Source: Ilumatobacteraceae bacterium (lineage in GTDB: Bacteria; Actinomycetota; Acidimicrobiia; Acidimicrobiales; Ilumatobacteraceae). From it: 41,841 nt of DNA. The stretch is taken from the NCBI GenBank assembly GCA_023262255.1, contig JALRBT010000007.1, positions 288 through 42,128 on the forward strand. The letters run 5' to 3'. Positions 1 to 8,832 of this stretch are shown piece by piece. The translations under genes and the position numbers were made by a program. Position 1 is the first letter of the stretch. The number at the start of each line of letters is the position of its first letter. The notes below the pieces were generated by a model. That model saw only the letters and a list, made by a program, of their open reading frames with translations. It did no database searches and had not been told where the DNA came from.

Positions 1-594
1 AAAACGTCGTTGAATTGCGACGGTTCGTTGTATGCGCTCGGTCCCATCGACGGATTCTCCGCGCGGATGCGGATTGCCGTGTGGGGCGGGGTGGTCATCG
101 CCTTGCCCGTGTTGTTGTGGAACATCTGGAGGTTCGTGGTTCCGGCACTGACCAAGCGCGAAAAGCGGTACTCGTATTTCTTCATCGTGTCCTCCGTTGT
201 GCTCTTCGCGGTTGGCGCATGGCTCGCGTACTGGACCCTGGATCGCGCACTTGAGTTCCTCATCGGATGGTCGGGCGCGGACGTTACACAGAACTACCAG
301 ATCAACAAGTACGTCAATCTGGTCGTGTTGATGATGTTGTCGTTCGGGGTGGGGTTCCTGTCGCCGGTACTCCTGGTGTTCCTGCAGCTCGTGGAGGTGG
401 TGACCCCGCGAACGCTGATCACGCAATGGAGATACGCCATCGTGATCATCTTCGTCGTTGCGGCGATCATCACCCCGAGCGGTGACCCGATAACGCTGAT
501 GGCTCTCGGCGTTCCGTTGACCGTCTTGTATCTGCTCGCCGTCGGAATCGGTGCAACGCTGCTGTGGCGTCGACGCAAAACGGCCCTCGAGTGA
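1..594 (+). CDS. tatC: Sec-independent protein translocase TatC (5' end outside window)
   Basis: Integral membrane receptor subunit of the twin-arginine translocase, which binds the RR signal of folded cargo with TatB. The frame is open from base 1, so the N-terminal part lies outside the window; 197 residues are visible. The visible part has the family's FSARMRIAVWGG stretch followed by hydrophobic segments ending in a short basic tail (WRRRK). A TTG at base 10 could be read as a start, but the homology to TatC runs straight through it, so I treat the gene as truncated by the window edge. It overlaps the next gene by four bases (GTGA). The tatC-helY order matches that known in mycobacteria. 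A Tat substrate, the ABC binding protein at 25190-26518, is encoded in this same window. Confidence 0.95.
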   Translation, partial: KTSLNCDGSLYALGPIDGFSARMRIAVWGGVVIALPVLLWNIWRFVVPALTKREKRYSYFFIVSSVVLFAVGAWLAYWTLDRALEFLIGWSGADVTQNYQINKYVNLVVLMMLSFGVGFLSPVLLVFLQLVEVVTPRTLITQWRYAIVIIFVVAAIITPSGDPITLMALGVPLTVLYLLAVGIGATLLWRRRKTALE

Positions 595-3224
595 ACCGGT
601 CGGCTCGGAACCAACGACTCGCTCGTTACGACTTCGCACCCGACCCGTTCCAGATCCAGGCGTTCGACGCGTTGGATTCCGGAGAATCGGTGTTGGTGGC
701 TGCTCCGACCGGCTCCGGGAAAACGGTCATTGCGGAATACGGTCTCGCCATGGCCCTCGAGGAGGGTAAACGGGGCTTCTACACCGCACCGATCAAGGCG
801 CTGTCCAATCAGAAGTACCAGGATCTGTGTTCGCACCACGGGCCGGATCGGGTCGGACTACTCACGGGCGACAATGCCATCAACGTCGACGCACCGTTGT
901 TGGTGATGACCACCGAGGTGTTGCGGAACATGATCTATGCACGATCCGGTGCACTGGACACCCTCGGCGTGGTGGTGCTCGACGAGGTGCACTTCCTGCA
1001 GGATGAATACCGCGGTCCGGTCTGGGAAGAGGTGATCATCCACCTGGAACCCGAAGTGCGTTTGGTGGCCCTGTCTGCGACCGTCTCTAATGCCGAGGAG
1101 ATCGCCGACTGGCTCTCGACGGTGCGTGGACCCACCCGGGTGGTCATCGAGGGTCGTCGGCCGGTGGAACTGCGCAACATGTACGCCTACGGCGACAAGG
1201 CAAACGATGAGATCGTGGTGGCGGACACCTTGGTGGACGGCGCGGCGAATCCCAAGGTGCTGCGCGTGGAGTCCGAGGAAGCGTCGACGCAACGTCGGGG
1301 TGGTGGTCGGCCAAGCGCACGTCGCGGTGGTGGGGCGCGCCACCGAAGCCGCATGTTTCCGCCCTCGCGAATCGACATGGTGGATGTTCTGCGCGACAAC
1401 GACCTGCTACCGGCAATTTATTTCATCTTCAGCCGCAACCAGTGCGACGAATCGGTGAGCGCGTACTACAAGGCCGGCCTTCGGCTGACCACCGAGATCG
1501 AACGTAGTGAGATACGCGACATCGTCGATGCGCGTACCGCGGGGTTGAGCGACGACGATCTGGCGGCGCTCGGATTCACCACGTTCAGTGCACAGGTGGA
1601 GTCCGGCATCGCAGCACACCACGCAGGCATGGTTCCCACGTTCAAGGAGATCGTGGAGGCGCTGTTCGTTCGGGGCCTCGTAAAGGTGGTCTTTGCAACG
1701 GAGACACTCGCGGTCGGCATCAACATGCCGGCACGGGCGGTGGTGATCGACAAGATGTCCAAGTTCACCGGTGAGCACCATGAACTTCTCAAGGCGTCGT
1801 CGTACACCCAGCTCACCGGTCGTGCCGGCCGCCGTGGTATCGACACGTTGGGTCACGCGATCGTGGTGTGGAATCCGTTCGTGACCTTCGAGCAGGTGGC
1901 GGCCGTCGCGGCAAGCCGTACGTTTCGATTGAGTTCGGCGTTTCGTACCACCTACAACATGGCCGTAAACCTCGTACGAACGCATTCGCCTGAGGAGACC
2001 CACCATCTGTTGAACCTGTCCCTCGCGCAATATCAGGCAAACAAGGGGGTCGTGGAGGTGCAAGCACGCATCGCCAAGCGGCAGAAGGAACGTGATCGTC
2101 TGCGCGCCCAGGCACGGAGCACGTTCGGAGACATCGACGAATACCGCCGACTCTTCGTTCGAGAGCCGGGGGTTCGGGACCGAACCGAAATCGAGATGAG
2201 TTTGATGGCGCTACGCGCAGGTGACGTGGCATGGTTCGACGACCACCTGGGCCTGGTGCTGAGCACGTCCGTACGCGCCAAGGGCGTAAAGGTGAAGGTG
2301 TTGTTCGGTAATCGATCACTGCGTGCGCTCACCGCCGACGAATTGGTGCTTGCCGTTCGTACGGCCACCCACTTGCCAATCGACGGGACCGCGATCATCG
2401 GACACAAAGGGCAGGTCGTCGACCAGAGCGATCCGCGCGTGTTGCGGGAACTGGCTCATCGCCTGGTGCGCCTCAAGATCGACAAGCCAAAGAGCGCACC
2501 GCCCGCGGCCCGAACGACGCACCCGTGCGCCAACGACCCCGACCTGAAGTTCAAACTGAATGCCGCCAAGAGCGCGGATCGGATCGACCGCGACCTGCAG
2601 CAATTGGAATCGCGCGCCGACAAGGAGTCGGAGGTGGTGAGTCGCCGATTCGACGACGTCGTGTCGCTCCTGGAGCGGTGGGGCTACGTGAGCGACTGGA
2701 AACTCACCGAGCGAGGAGTGCTGTTGTCGAGGGTATTCCACGAATGCGACCTTCTCGTGGCCGAGGCAATCGGCACCGGCGTGCTCGACGGACTCGACCC
2801 CACGTCGCTCGCGGCGATGTGTTCGGTGTTCGTCTACGAGCACCGCAGCGCCGATCCGGCACCGCAACCTACCTTTCCGTCGGGCCAGTTACGGTCTCGA
2901 TTCCGCAACCTCCAATCGCTCAGCAAGCGACTACAACGCGATGAGACGACTGCGGGTATCACCCCTCACCGTTCACCCGACGCCGGATACGTGTCGACGG
3001 TGGCGATGTGGGCGGGAGGCGCCGAGTTGGCGGACGTGTTGGACATCGAAACCACCCCCGGAGATTTCGTTCGCACCATGAAGCAACTCATTGATTTGCT
3101 CCGCCAGGTCGGACAGCACGCGCCGGACGGCGCCACCCGTGCGGCTGCCGATGCGGCCGTCGATCGCGTGCTACGCGGCGTTGTGCTGAGCGCCAGCACC
3201 ATGCCAGTGGGTGGTGCGTCGTGA
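591..3224 (+). CDS. helY: Ski2/Mtr4-type DEVH-box RNA helicase HelY
   Basis: Superfamily 2 ATP-dependent helicase of the Ski2/Mtr4 type, presumably acting in RNA turnover in the cytoplasm. From the chosen start there are 877 residues. Visible motifs are Walker A APTGSGKT (38-45), DEVH (131-134), SAT (162-164) and QLTGRAGRRG (from 407). A basic RG-rich insert (RRGGGRPSARRGGG) lies between the two RecA domains, as in other actinobacterial HelY proteins, and the long C-terminal region fits the Ski2 family. I chose GTG at 591 because it overlaps the tatC stop as GTGA. An in-frame GTG at 564 would overlap tatC by 31 bases. The order tatC-helY is the actinobacterial arrangement. Confidence 0.93.
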   Translation: MNRSARNQRLARYDFAPDPFQIQAFDALDSGESVLVAAPTGSGKTVIAEYGLAMALEEGKRGFYTAPIKALSNQKYQDLCSHHGPDRVGLLTGDNAINVDAPLLVMTTEVLRNMIYARSGALDTLGVVVLDEVHFLQDEYRGPVWEEVIIHLEPEVRLVALSATVSNAEEIADWLSTVRGPTRVVIEGRRPVELRNMYAYGDKANDEIVVADTLVDGAANPKVLRVESEEASTQRRGGGRPSARRGGGARHRSRMFPPSRIDMVDVLRDNDLLPAIYFIFSRNQCDESVSAYYKAGLRLTTEIERSEIRDIVDARTAGLSDDDLAALGFTTFSAQVESGIAAHHAGMVPTFKEIVEALFVRGLVKVVFATETLAVGINMPARAVVIDKMSKFTGEHHELLKASSYTQLTGRAGRRGIDTLGHAIVVWNPFVTFEQVAAVAASRTFRLSSAFRTTYNMAVNLVRTHSPEETHHLLNLSLAQYQANKGVVEVQARIAKRQKERDRLRAQARSTFGDIDEYRRLFVREPGVRDRTEIEMSLMALRAGDVAWFDDHLGLVLSTSVRAKGVKVKVLFGNRSLRALTADELVLAVRTATHLPIDGTAIIGHKGQVVDQSDPRVLRELAHRLVRLKIDKPKSAPPAARTTHPCANDPDLKFKLNAAKSADRIDRDLQQLESRADKESEVVSRRFDDVVSLLERWGYVSDWKLTERGVLLSRVFHECDLLVAEAIGTGVLDGLDPTSLAAMCSVFVYEHRSADPAPQPTFPSGQLRSRFRNLQSLSKRLQRDETTAGITPHRSPDAGYVSTVAMWAGGAELADVLDIETTPGDFVRTMKQLIDLLRQVGQHAPDGATRAAADAAVDRVLRGVVLSASTMPVGGAS

Positions 3225-3249
3225 CCATCGAGTTGATGGGGTCCACTTC

Positions 3250-3903
3250 ATGACCATCCAAAAGGGTGAACCCTGGGGAGTGGTCGCCCCAACGCCGCAC
3301 GATGTGGTGCGTGCTACGACCGAGGAGGCTGCCGCGGGCGCGGTTCGTGACGGAGCTCGCTTCGTCTGGCTCACCTCGGGTGACCTCGTGCGCGCCCTCG
3401 GGCCAATCACCTCCCATGGACGAGCAGCCCCATCCAAGCTGACGATCGGTGAGTCATGTTTGCAACTGCCGTGCGATCTTTTGGAGGTGACGCTCGGTGA
3501 CCACCATGTGGTTCCGGCCGTATCTCGAGTGATGGTCGGCAGTAGGTTTCGTCCGCGCTGGTGGGTGAGTGCGGGAGGATTCCTCGGCGATCTGAACGTT
3601 GCGCCACGGGCACACCCCAACGACGGTGTGGCAGATGCCCTGGAGTTCGTATCGCCCGTCACGACACGACAGATCCTTCAGATTCGGCGTCGCATGCGCC
3701 TCGGCGATCATCTTCCACATCCCGGCCTGGTCATGCACCGTGGCAGCCGGGTGCAATGGTCGGCCACGTCGACCGCACCGTTTCCGGAGCGGACGGCGGC
3801 TCGGGTCTACATCGACGGAAAGCGGTACGCGCGGTTCACCTCGGTGAACGTCACGGTTCGGCCCGATGCGTGGACGTTGTGCATGCCCCGACAACTAGCC
3901 TGA
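3250..3903 (+). CDS. YegS/diacylglycerol-kinase C-terminal-domain-like protein
   Basis: A 217-residue protein of uncertain function. Its second half resembles the C-terminal beta domain of YegS/diacylglycerol kinase-type lipid kinases: an NDGVADALEFVSP segment, then HPGLVMHRGSRVQW, then DGKRYARFTSVNVTVRPDAW near the end. The N-terminal nucleotide-binding domain with its GGDGT motif is not visible, so kinase activity is doubtful. The start is ATG at 3250, 25 bases after the helY stop; an in-frame GTG at 3211 would overlap helY. It is probably co-transcribed with helY. The family link is my reading of motif order and is only moderately secure. Confidence 0.55.
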   Translation: MTIQKGEPWGVVAPTPHDVVRATTEEAAAGAVRDGARFVWLTSGDLVRALGPITSHGRAAPSKLTIGESCLQLPCDLLEVTLGDHHVVPAVSRVMVGSRFRPRWWVSAGGFLGDLNVAPRAHPNDGVADALEFVSPVTTRQILQIRRRMRLGDHLPHPGLVMHRGSRVQWSATSTAPFPERTAARVYIDGKRYARFTSVNVTVRPDAWTLCMPRQLA

Positions 3904-3907
3904 GCAC

Positions 3908-5116
3908 ATGACGCTCGACGCCAAGCAAATATCGGAACTGAAGGCCCAGGTGGTTGCAGACATCGATCGTCGATCGGCCGACCTCATCGATGCCAGCCAC
4001 CAGATTCATGCCCATCCCGAGTTGAACTTCGAGGAGCATTTCGCACACGAACTCCTGACGTCGCGCATCGAAAAGAACGGTCTCCCCGTTACCCGCAAGG
4101 CCTACGGGCTCGATACCGCGTTCGAGACCAAGGTCGGCAACACCGGTTTGGACGTTGCCGTACTGTGCGAGTACGACGCCCTGCCGGGTATCGGTCATGC
4201 GTGCGGACACAACGTGATAGCCGCAGCCGGGTTGGGTGCGGGATTGGCCCTGGCGCAGGTGGCGGATCATGCCGGTGGTCGGCTCACGTTGATGGGCACA
4301 CCCGCCGAAGAGGGCGGTGGCGGAAAGGTGGAGATGGCCCGTGCCGGGGCATTCAACGGCATCGCCGCGGCCATGATGGTGCATCCCGCCGACCGCGACC
4401 TTGCTCGCATGAACGCCATTGCAATCCAGCAACTGATCGTTCGCTACTACGGACAAGCGGCCCATGCGGCGGTTTCACCGCATCTGGGACGCAACGCGCT
4501 GGACGCCGCGGTTCTCGGCTACATGAACGTCGCCGCTCTGCGACAACACATTCGCCCAACCGAACGGATCCACGGAATCTTCACGAAAGCCGGCGAGAAG
4601 GCCAACATCGTGCCACGCGAGGCAGAGACAAGTTGGTACGTGCGATCCGACACGATCGAGACGCTGCAGCCACTCAAGCAACGCGTCGCAGCGTGCGTTG
4701 AGTCCTCGGCGGTGGCGACCGACTGCCGCGCGGACCTGCACTGGGAGATCAACGCATATGCCGACATCGTGGACAACATTCCGTTGCTCGATGCGTACGC
4801 GGAGAACTCGACGTCGCTCGGGCGTCCACTGAACTCGGCGTTCCTGCCTGGCACCGGGGGAGGCTCGACCGACATGGGGAACGTGAGCTATCTCACACCA
4901 ACGATCCATCCGATGTTGCAGGTATCGCCACGGGGCGTGTCCCTCCACTCACCGCAGTTCGCCGAGTACACGGCATCCAAGGACGCCGACAAGGCCGTAC
5001 TCGACGGCGCAAAAATTATGGCCATGACGGTGATCGATCTGTGGACCCGGCCCGAACTTCAACAAAACGTCAAGAACGCGTTCGGCGACGGCGCCGTGCC
5101 GGCGGGGGTGCTCTAA
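3908..5116 (+). CDS. M20-family amidohydrolase (AbgB/PM20D2-like)
   Basis: Dinuclear-metal amidohydrolase of peptidase family M20, 402 residues, the usual length. Metal-site motifs are visible: CEYDALPGIGHACGHN, PAEEGGGGK and MVHPAD. A dimerisation domain follows, then the C-terminal GGGSTDMGNVS and SLHSPQF segments typical of the AbgB/PM20D2 branch that hydrolyses N-acyl or dipeptide amide bonds. The substrate cannot be told from sequence. The ATG lies four bases after the previous stop. There is no clear Shine-Dalgarno, but TAGCCT lies six bases upstream of the ATG and would suit a leaderless transcript. Confidence 0.85.
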   Translation: MTLDAKQISELKAQVVADIDRRSADLIDASHQIHAHPELNFEEHFAHELLTSRIEKNGLPVTRKAYGLDTAFETKVGNTGLDVAVLCEYDALPGIGHACGHNVIAAAGLGAGLALAQVADHAGGRLTLMGTPAEEGGGGKVEMARAGAFNGIAAAMMVHPADRDLARMNAIAIQQLIVRYYGQAAHAAVSPHLGRNALDAAVLGYMNVAALRQHIRPTERIHGIFTKAGEKANIVPREAETSWYVRSDTIETLQPLKQRVAACVESSAVATDCRADLHWEINAYADIVDNIPLLDAYAENSTSLGRPLNSAFLPGTGGGSTDMGNVSYLTPTIHPMLQVSPRGVSLHSPQFAEYTASKDADKAVLDGAKIMAMTVIDLWTRPELQQNVKNAFGDGAVPAGVL

Positions 5117-5148
5117 AGAGCGCGGCGGTTTTCGTAGTATCGACCTTC

Positions 5149-6756
5149 GTGTCGGTCTACGTTCCAGAACAATTCACGGCCGATGAATCGGCGGTGCTGA
5201 AGCGATACTTCACCAACCTCGATCTACCCGTCTTTGCGTTGGTGAACCTGCCCGAGACGGTGAAGGGCGCCCTCTTCGCGAGATACAGCCGTACCGCAAA
5301 GAGCCTCCGACGTCTGTTCCTGGATGAGTTCGTGAACGATCTCGATCTCACGGGCGATGAAACCGTCGATGCCACCATCGGGGTTGCCCGGGCGGAGGAA
5401 CTGTACGAGCGGATCTTCGTGGAATACGGGGACGATTCGGTGGCACAGCTTGGGGGAGTGCATCTGGCCTGCGAGCAGGCGTCGAACCTGCTGACAAAAA
5501 TCCTGGAGTGGGGTCGACTGATGTCGTACCTCGAACAAAGCACCCGCTACATCTCCTACGACGCACGCTTGGGCGGCAGGTATCGCTACTACCGCGACCC
5601 GGACGTGCTGAGCGGCCCACTCGGCACCAGGTACGTGGGGGACATGGACCGAATGTTCGACACCTACAGCGAGTTGGTGGAGATGGTCACCAATCATGTG
5701 CGTGCGACGGTGCCGCGAGGCGCCAACGATTCGGATTTCATCTACCGTCAGGCGACACGTGCCAAGGCTCTCGACGCGGTGCGTGGCGTGTTGCCTGCCG
5801 CGTCGCTGTCCAACGTTGGTATCTATGGAACGGGACAGGGCTACGAGGCGTTATTGCTTCGTATGCGCGCCAACCCGCTTCCGGAGGCTCGCGCGTACGC
5901 CGACATGATGCTGACGGAGTTGCGCAAGGTCATTCCCACGTTCCTGCGTCGAGTCGACATGCCCGATCGCGGCGGCACGTGGAGCACGTACCTCTCGGAC
6001 AACGCGAACAATACCGCTGACCTTGTGGACGAATACTTCGGTATCGTCGAACCGGCTCCCGCCCCCGAGGTTTCGTTGGTGGACTTCGATCCGGATGGCG
6101 AGGACAAACTGCTTGCAGCCATCTGCTATTCATCGTCGCACCTACCCGAGACGCAACTCCTGGAGCGCGTGCGATCGCTCAGCCACGTGCAGCGGGTTGC
6201 GCTGATCAGCGCGTACGTTGGTGAACGTACCAACCGTCGTCACAAGCCGGGACGGGCCTTCGAGCGGCTCTCGTATCGATTCGACGTCCTGGGCGACTAC
6301 GGCGCCTTCCGCGACCTGCAACGTCACCGCCTGCTGACGATCGAGTGGCAGCGACTCACCCCGCACCTGGGTTACGCCCGTCCCGAGCTGGTGGACGAGG
6401 CCGGTGGCACGGAGGCGTTCGACGTCGCCATGGAGCGCTCCTACGCCCTCTACGACCTGCTCCGGCCGGATTACCCGGAGCAAGCCGCCTATGCGGTTGC
6501 CATGGCCCACCGCATGCGGTACGTGATGCAGTTCAACGCCCGGGAAGCAATGCACATGCTGGAACTTCGTTCGGCACCCCAAGGTCACCCCGCCTATCGA
6601 CGGGTGGTCCTGGAGATGCACCGCCTAATTGCCACCCAGGCTGGTCACCGAGCCATTGCCGACGCCATGAGCCATATGACCACCGAGGCACCCCTCCTGG
6701 AACGCTTGGAGTCCGAACGACGAATCGAGCAGCGACGGGGTTCACAACGCTCGTAG
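5149..6756 (+). CDS. thyX: ThyX-superfamily protein, tandem-domain long form
   Basis: A 535-residue member of the FAD-dependent thymidylate synthase (ThyX) superfamily, about twice the length of classical ThyX and apparently a tandem duplication. The first half holds W121-G-R-L-M-S-Y-L-E-Q-S-T-R-Y134, which aligns with the ThyX signature RHRxxSxNExSxRY but has lost the first Arg, the His and the Asn. The second half holds R392-H-R with a degenerate continuation (LLTIEW). Long two-domain forms are known in several bacterial phyla, and whether they make dTMP is not clear to me. Start GTG at 5149 gives MSVYVPEQF. TAGTAT eight bases upstream could be its -10 element. The symbol is given for the family only. 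Confidence 0.75.
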   Translation: MSVYVPEQFTADESAVLKRYFTNLDLPVFALVNLPETVKGALFARYSRTAKSLRRLFLDEFVNDLDLTGDETVDATIGVARAEELYERIFVEYGDDSVAQLGGVHLACEQASNLLTKILEWGRLMSYLEQSTRYISYDARLGGRYRYYRDPDVLSGPLGTRYVGDMDRMFDTYSELVEMVTNHVRATVPRGANDSDFIYRQATRAKALDAVRGVLPAASLSNVGIYGTGQGYEALLLRMRANPLPEARAYADMMLTELRKVIPTFLRRVDMPDRGGTWSTYLSDNANNTADLVDEYFGIVEPAPAPEVSLVDFDPDGEDKLLAAICYSSSHLPETQLLERVRSLSHVQRVALISAYVGERTNRRHKPGRAFERLSYRFDVLGDYGAFRDLQRHRLLTIEWQRLTPHLGYARPELVDEAGGTEAFDVAMERSYALYDLLRPDYPEQAAYAVAMAHRMRYVMQFNAREAMHMLELRSAPQGHPAYRRVVLEMHRLIATQAGHRAIADAMSHMTTEAPLLERLESERRIEQRRGSQRS

Positions 6757-6807
6757 ACCCCGATTCGCACGCTTGGGGCGGAAATCGGCTAAGGTTCGCG
6801 CCCGATA

Positions 6808-7338
6808 ATGAGTAACGACGACAACACCCCCGAAGACGACATCGACCTCGAAGGTGGCGACGTTGACGACCTCGCAACGCTGGAGGTCGACCCCGATGAA
6901 CTTCCCGAAGGCGAGGAAGTGGACCCGGACGCCATCGACGGCGACGACGCAGGTGAATCCGAGGCTGCGACGTCGGACACCACCGACGAGGTCGCTGCAG
7001 TGGACGACGAGCGGCTCAATCTCGACGATGATGAGGAAGTCGAGAAACCTAAGCGCAAGCGTTCGGAGGACATCGACGAGAACGAGTTGTCGGGCATCGA
7101 CGACGAGGAAGCCGATCTTGCCACCATCCTGGCGGAGAAACTTCGCAGCAGTGACGAACTCGCTCCCGATGACGAAGTCGTGGTCGTGGACGCGGACGAT
7201 CCGACCGATGGCACGCCGCTCTTACAGCCACGTCGTCCGGACGAAGACCACTGCCAGCAGTGCTTCTTGTTGGTTCGCAAGTCGGCGCCGAAGTGTCCGG
7301 TGGATCACGACTTGTGCCCGAAGTTTCCCGTGGCGTAG
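6808..7338 (+). CDS. Acidic protein with C-terminal Cys-rich tail (DUF4193-like)
   Basis: A 176-residue very acidic protein of unknown function. Most of the chain is Asp/Glu-rich and probably disordered. An internal segment reads EEADLATILAEKLRS. The end carries CQQCFLLVRKSAPKCPVD and then a further Cys (DLCPKF), which looks like a four-Cys zinc ribbon. This layout, acidic stretch then Cys-x2-Cys-F, recalls actinobacterial DUF4193 proteins, but I cannot verify membership. It starts with ATG 51 bases after the thyX-like gene, and a small ORF follows after six bases. Confidence 0.7.
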   Translation: MSNDDNTPEDDIDLEGGDVDDLATLEVDPDELPEGEEVDPDAIDGDDAGESEAATSDTTDEVAAVDDERLNLDDDEEVEKPKRKRSEDIDENELSGIDDEEADLATILAEKLRSSDELAPDDEVVVVDADDPTDGTPLLQPRRPDEDHCQQCFLLVRKSAPKCPVDHDLCPKFPVA

Positions 7339-7344
7339 CGCCCG

Positions 7345-7593
7345 ATGACAACCAACGACTACCGACAGGACTCGGCCGCCGAGCGAATCGCGACCGCCAA
7401 GGCGATCGCTGAGGCCATCGTCGGTGTTCCGATCGTGCTGGCTCAACAAGTGATCCAGAACGTCGGCGACATCAAGCTGGATGGCGACGTGACGTTGCAG
7501 CAGCGCATATCCCAGTTGCGAAGTTTGGGTGAGATGACGGTTCGATTCGGTGCTCGCGGGCTGCGCTCTCGCTTCGGTGGTTCGGACCGGTGA
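7345..7593 (+). CDS. Small conserved-looking protein of unknown function
   Basis: An 82-residue protein that I do not recognise. It is rich in Ala, Ile, Val, Gln and Arg, with a predicted helical middle (AERIATAKAIAEAIVGVP and VLAQQVIQNVG) and a basic C-terminal end (RFGARGLRSRFGG). There is no signal peptide and no clear membrane span. It is placed tightly between the acidic Cys-tail gene (six-base gap) and the acetyltransferase (GTGA overlap), so translation coupling within one operon is likely and supports it being real. Confidence 0.6.
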   Translation: MTTNDYRQDSAAERIATAKAIAEAIVGVPIVLAQQVIQNVGDIKLDGDVTLQQRISQLRSLGEMTVRFGARGLRSRFGGSDR

Positions 7594-8030
7594 CTCCACA
7601 GGTTCGCTTGGCCACGTTCGCCGATGCGGAACCATGCGAGCGACTCGAAGCCCAACTACAAGAACACAATGCCGCCGGTCGGGGAGCGAAAGCATTCTTC
7701 GACGAATATCCGGTGTCTTTCCTCGTCGATGACACCGACGGATTCACCCTCGTGGCACTCGTGGACTCGGTCATCGTGGGGTTCGCAACGTTGCAGGTGG
7801 CGCGGTTCGGCTCGACGTTGGCGGCCCGAATCGTCCGTATCTACGTGACGCCACTCGCGCGTCGCGTGGGAGTGGGGGATGCGCTCATCGCTGCCGCAAA
7901 AGGAGGTGCCCGACAGCGAGGCTGCGGCCGCATCGATGCGTTGTCGCTACCGGGCGACCGCGATACCAAGAATCTCTACGAACGCAACGGCCTCACCGCA
8001 CGTTTGATCGTGGCGTCGTCGCCGTTGTAA
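7590..8030 (+). CDS. GNAT-family N-acetyltransferase
   Basis: A 146-residue single-domain GNAT acetyltransferase that would transfer acetyl from acetyl-CoA to an amine substrate. The core is visible as VDSVIVGFATLQV (beta 4), RIVRIYVTPLARRVGVGDALIAAAK (beta 4-alpha 3 with the acetyl-CoA loop R-R-V-G-V-G) and TKNLYERNGL (C-terminal Tyr region). The substrate is unknown. The GTG start overlaps the stop of the preceding small gene as GTGA. The stop TAA at 8028-8030 abuts the stop of the convergent enoyl-CoA hydratase gene with no spacer, leaving no room for a terminator. Confidence 0.8.
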   Translation: MTPQVRLATFADAEPCERLEAQLQEHNAAGRGAKAFFDEYPVSFLVDDTDGFTLVALVDSVIVGFATLQVARFGSTLAARIVRIYVTPLARRVGVGDALIAAAKGGARQRGCGRIDALSLPGDRDTKNLYERNGLTARLIVASSPL

Positions 8031-8822
8031 TCAGCGACCCTGCCAGTTGGGCGGACGCTTCTCGATGAAGGCCGTCAAACCTTCCTTGGTGTCCTCGCTC
8101 TGCAGCACGCGGCCAAAACCCTCGTTGGTCATCTTGATGAGCGTCTCATCGTCATTGGTGTGCGCGGCAAGCACCACCTTGCGGCTCTCCCATACGGCGA
8201 TGGGTGCGCAGGCGCACACTTGGGCGGCGAGCGCGAGGGCTGCAGCCTCGGCTTGTCCGGGTTCGCACAATCGGTTGACGAGACCCAATTCGTAGGCACG
8301 CTGGGCGGCAATCGGCTCGCCCGTGAGGATGACCTCCATGGCGACGTTGCGACCGATGATACGGGGGAGTCGGAACAATCCGCCGGCGCCTGCGATCAGA
8401 TTTCGTTTGGCTTCGGCCAACCCGAACGCCGATCGAGTGCTTGCCACCACCATGTCGGCAGCAAGGACGATTTCGCACCCCCCAGCCGTGGCCAATCCAT
8501 CCACCGCCACGATGACTGGCTTCTTGCGTTCGCGGTAGACGAATCCACCGAAGCCGCCGCGCTTGGTGTTGAGATCGGCGGCCTTTCCGGAGTTGATGGC
8601 CTTCAGATCGGCACCGGCACAAAAGACCGGACGTTCCTGGCCGGCGGTGTTGGCCTTCAGGATTCCGACCCAGACGTTGTCGTCGGCCTCCATTCGATCG
8701 ATTGCTGCTTCTAAACCGGCCGCTACGTCACCGTTCACCGCATTGCGGGCGTTGGGACGGTTGAGTGTGATGAGGGCAACCTTGCCGGAAACCTCGTAAG
8801 TGACGATGTGCGCATCTGACAT
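8031..8822 (-). CDS. Enoyl-CoA hydratase/isomerase (crotonase family)
   Basis: A 263-residue crotonase-fold enzyme, the usual length, acting on acyl-CoA thioesters. Visible features are the N-terminal ITLNRPNARNAV, the oxyanion-hole segment FCAGADLKAI, the second oxyanion segment VAVDGLATAGGCEIVLAADM, the active-site region FGLAEAKRNLIAGAGG, and the C-terminal helix ending FIEKRPPNWQGR. These fit a short-chain enoyl-CoA hydratase, though dehydratase or isomerase activity is possible. I chose the ATG at 8822 (MSDAHIV). The frame stays open upstream into the repeat-rich end of the next gene, which is clearly not coding for this protein. Confidence 0.88.
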   Translation of the reverse strand: MSDAHIVTYEVSGKVALITLNRPNARNAVNGDVAAGLEAAIDRMEADDNVWVGILKANTAGQERPVFCAGADLKAINSGKAADLNTKRGGFGGFVYRERKKPVIVAVDGLATAGGCEIVLAADMVVASTRSAFGLAEAKRNLIAGAGGLFRLPRIIGRNVAMEVILTGEPIAAQRAYELGLVNRLCEPGQAEAAALALAAQVCACAPIAVWESRKVVLAAHTNDDETLIKMTNEGFGRVLQSEDTKEGLTAFIEKRPPNWQGR

Positions 8823-8832
8823 GCGCGAGAGC

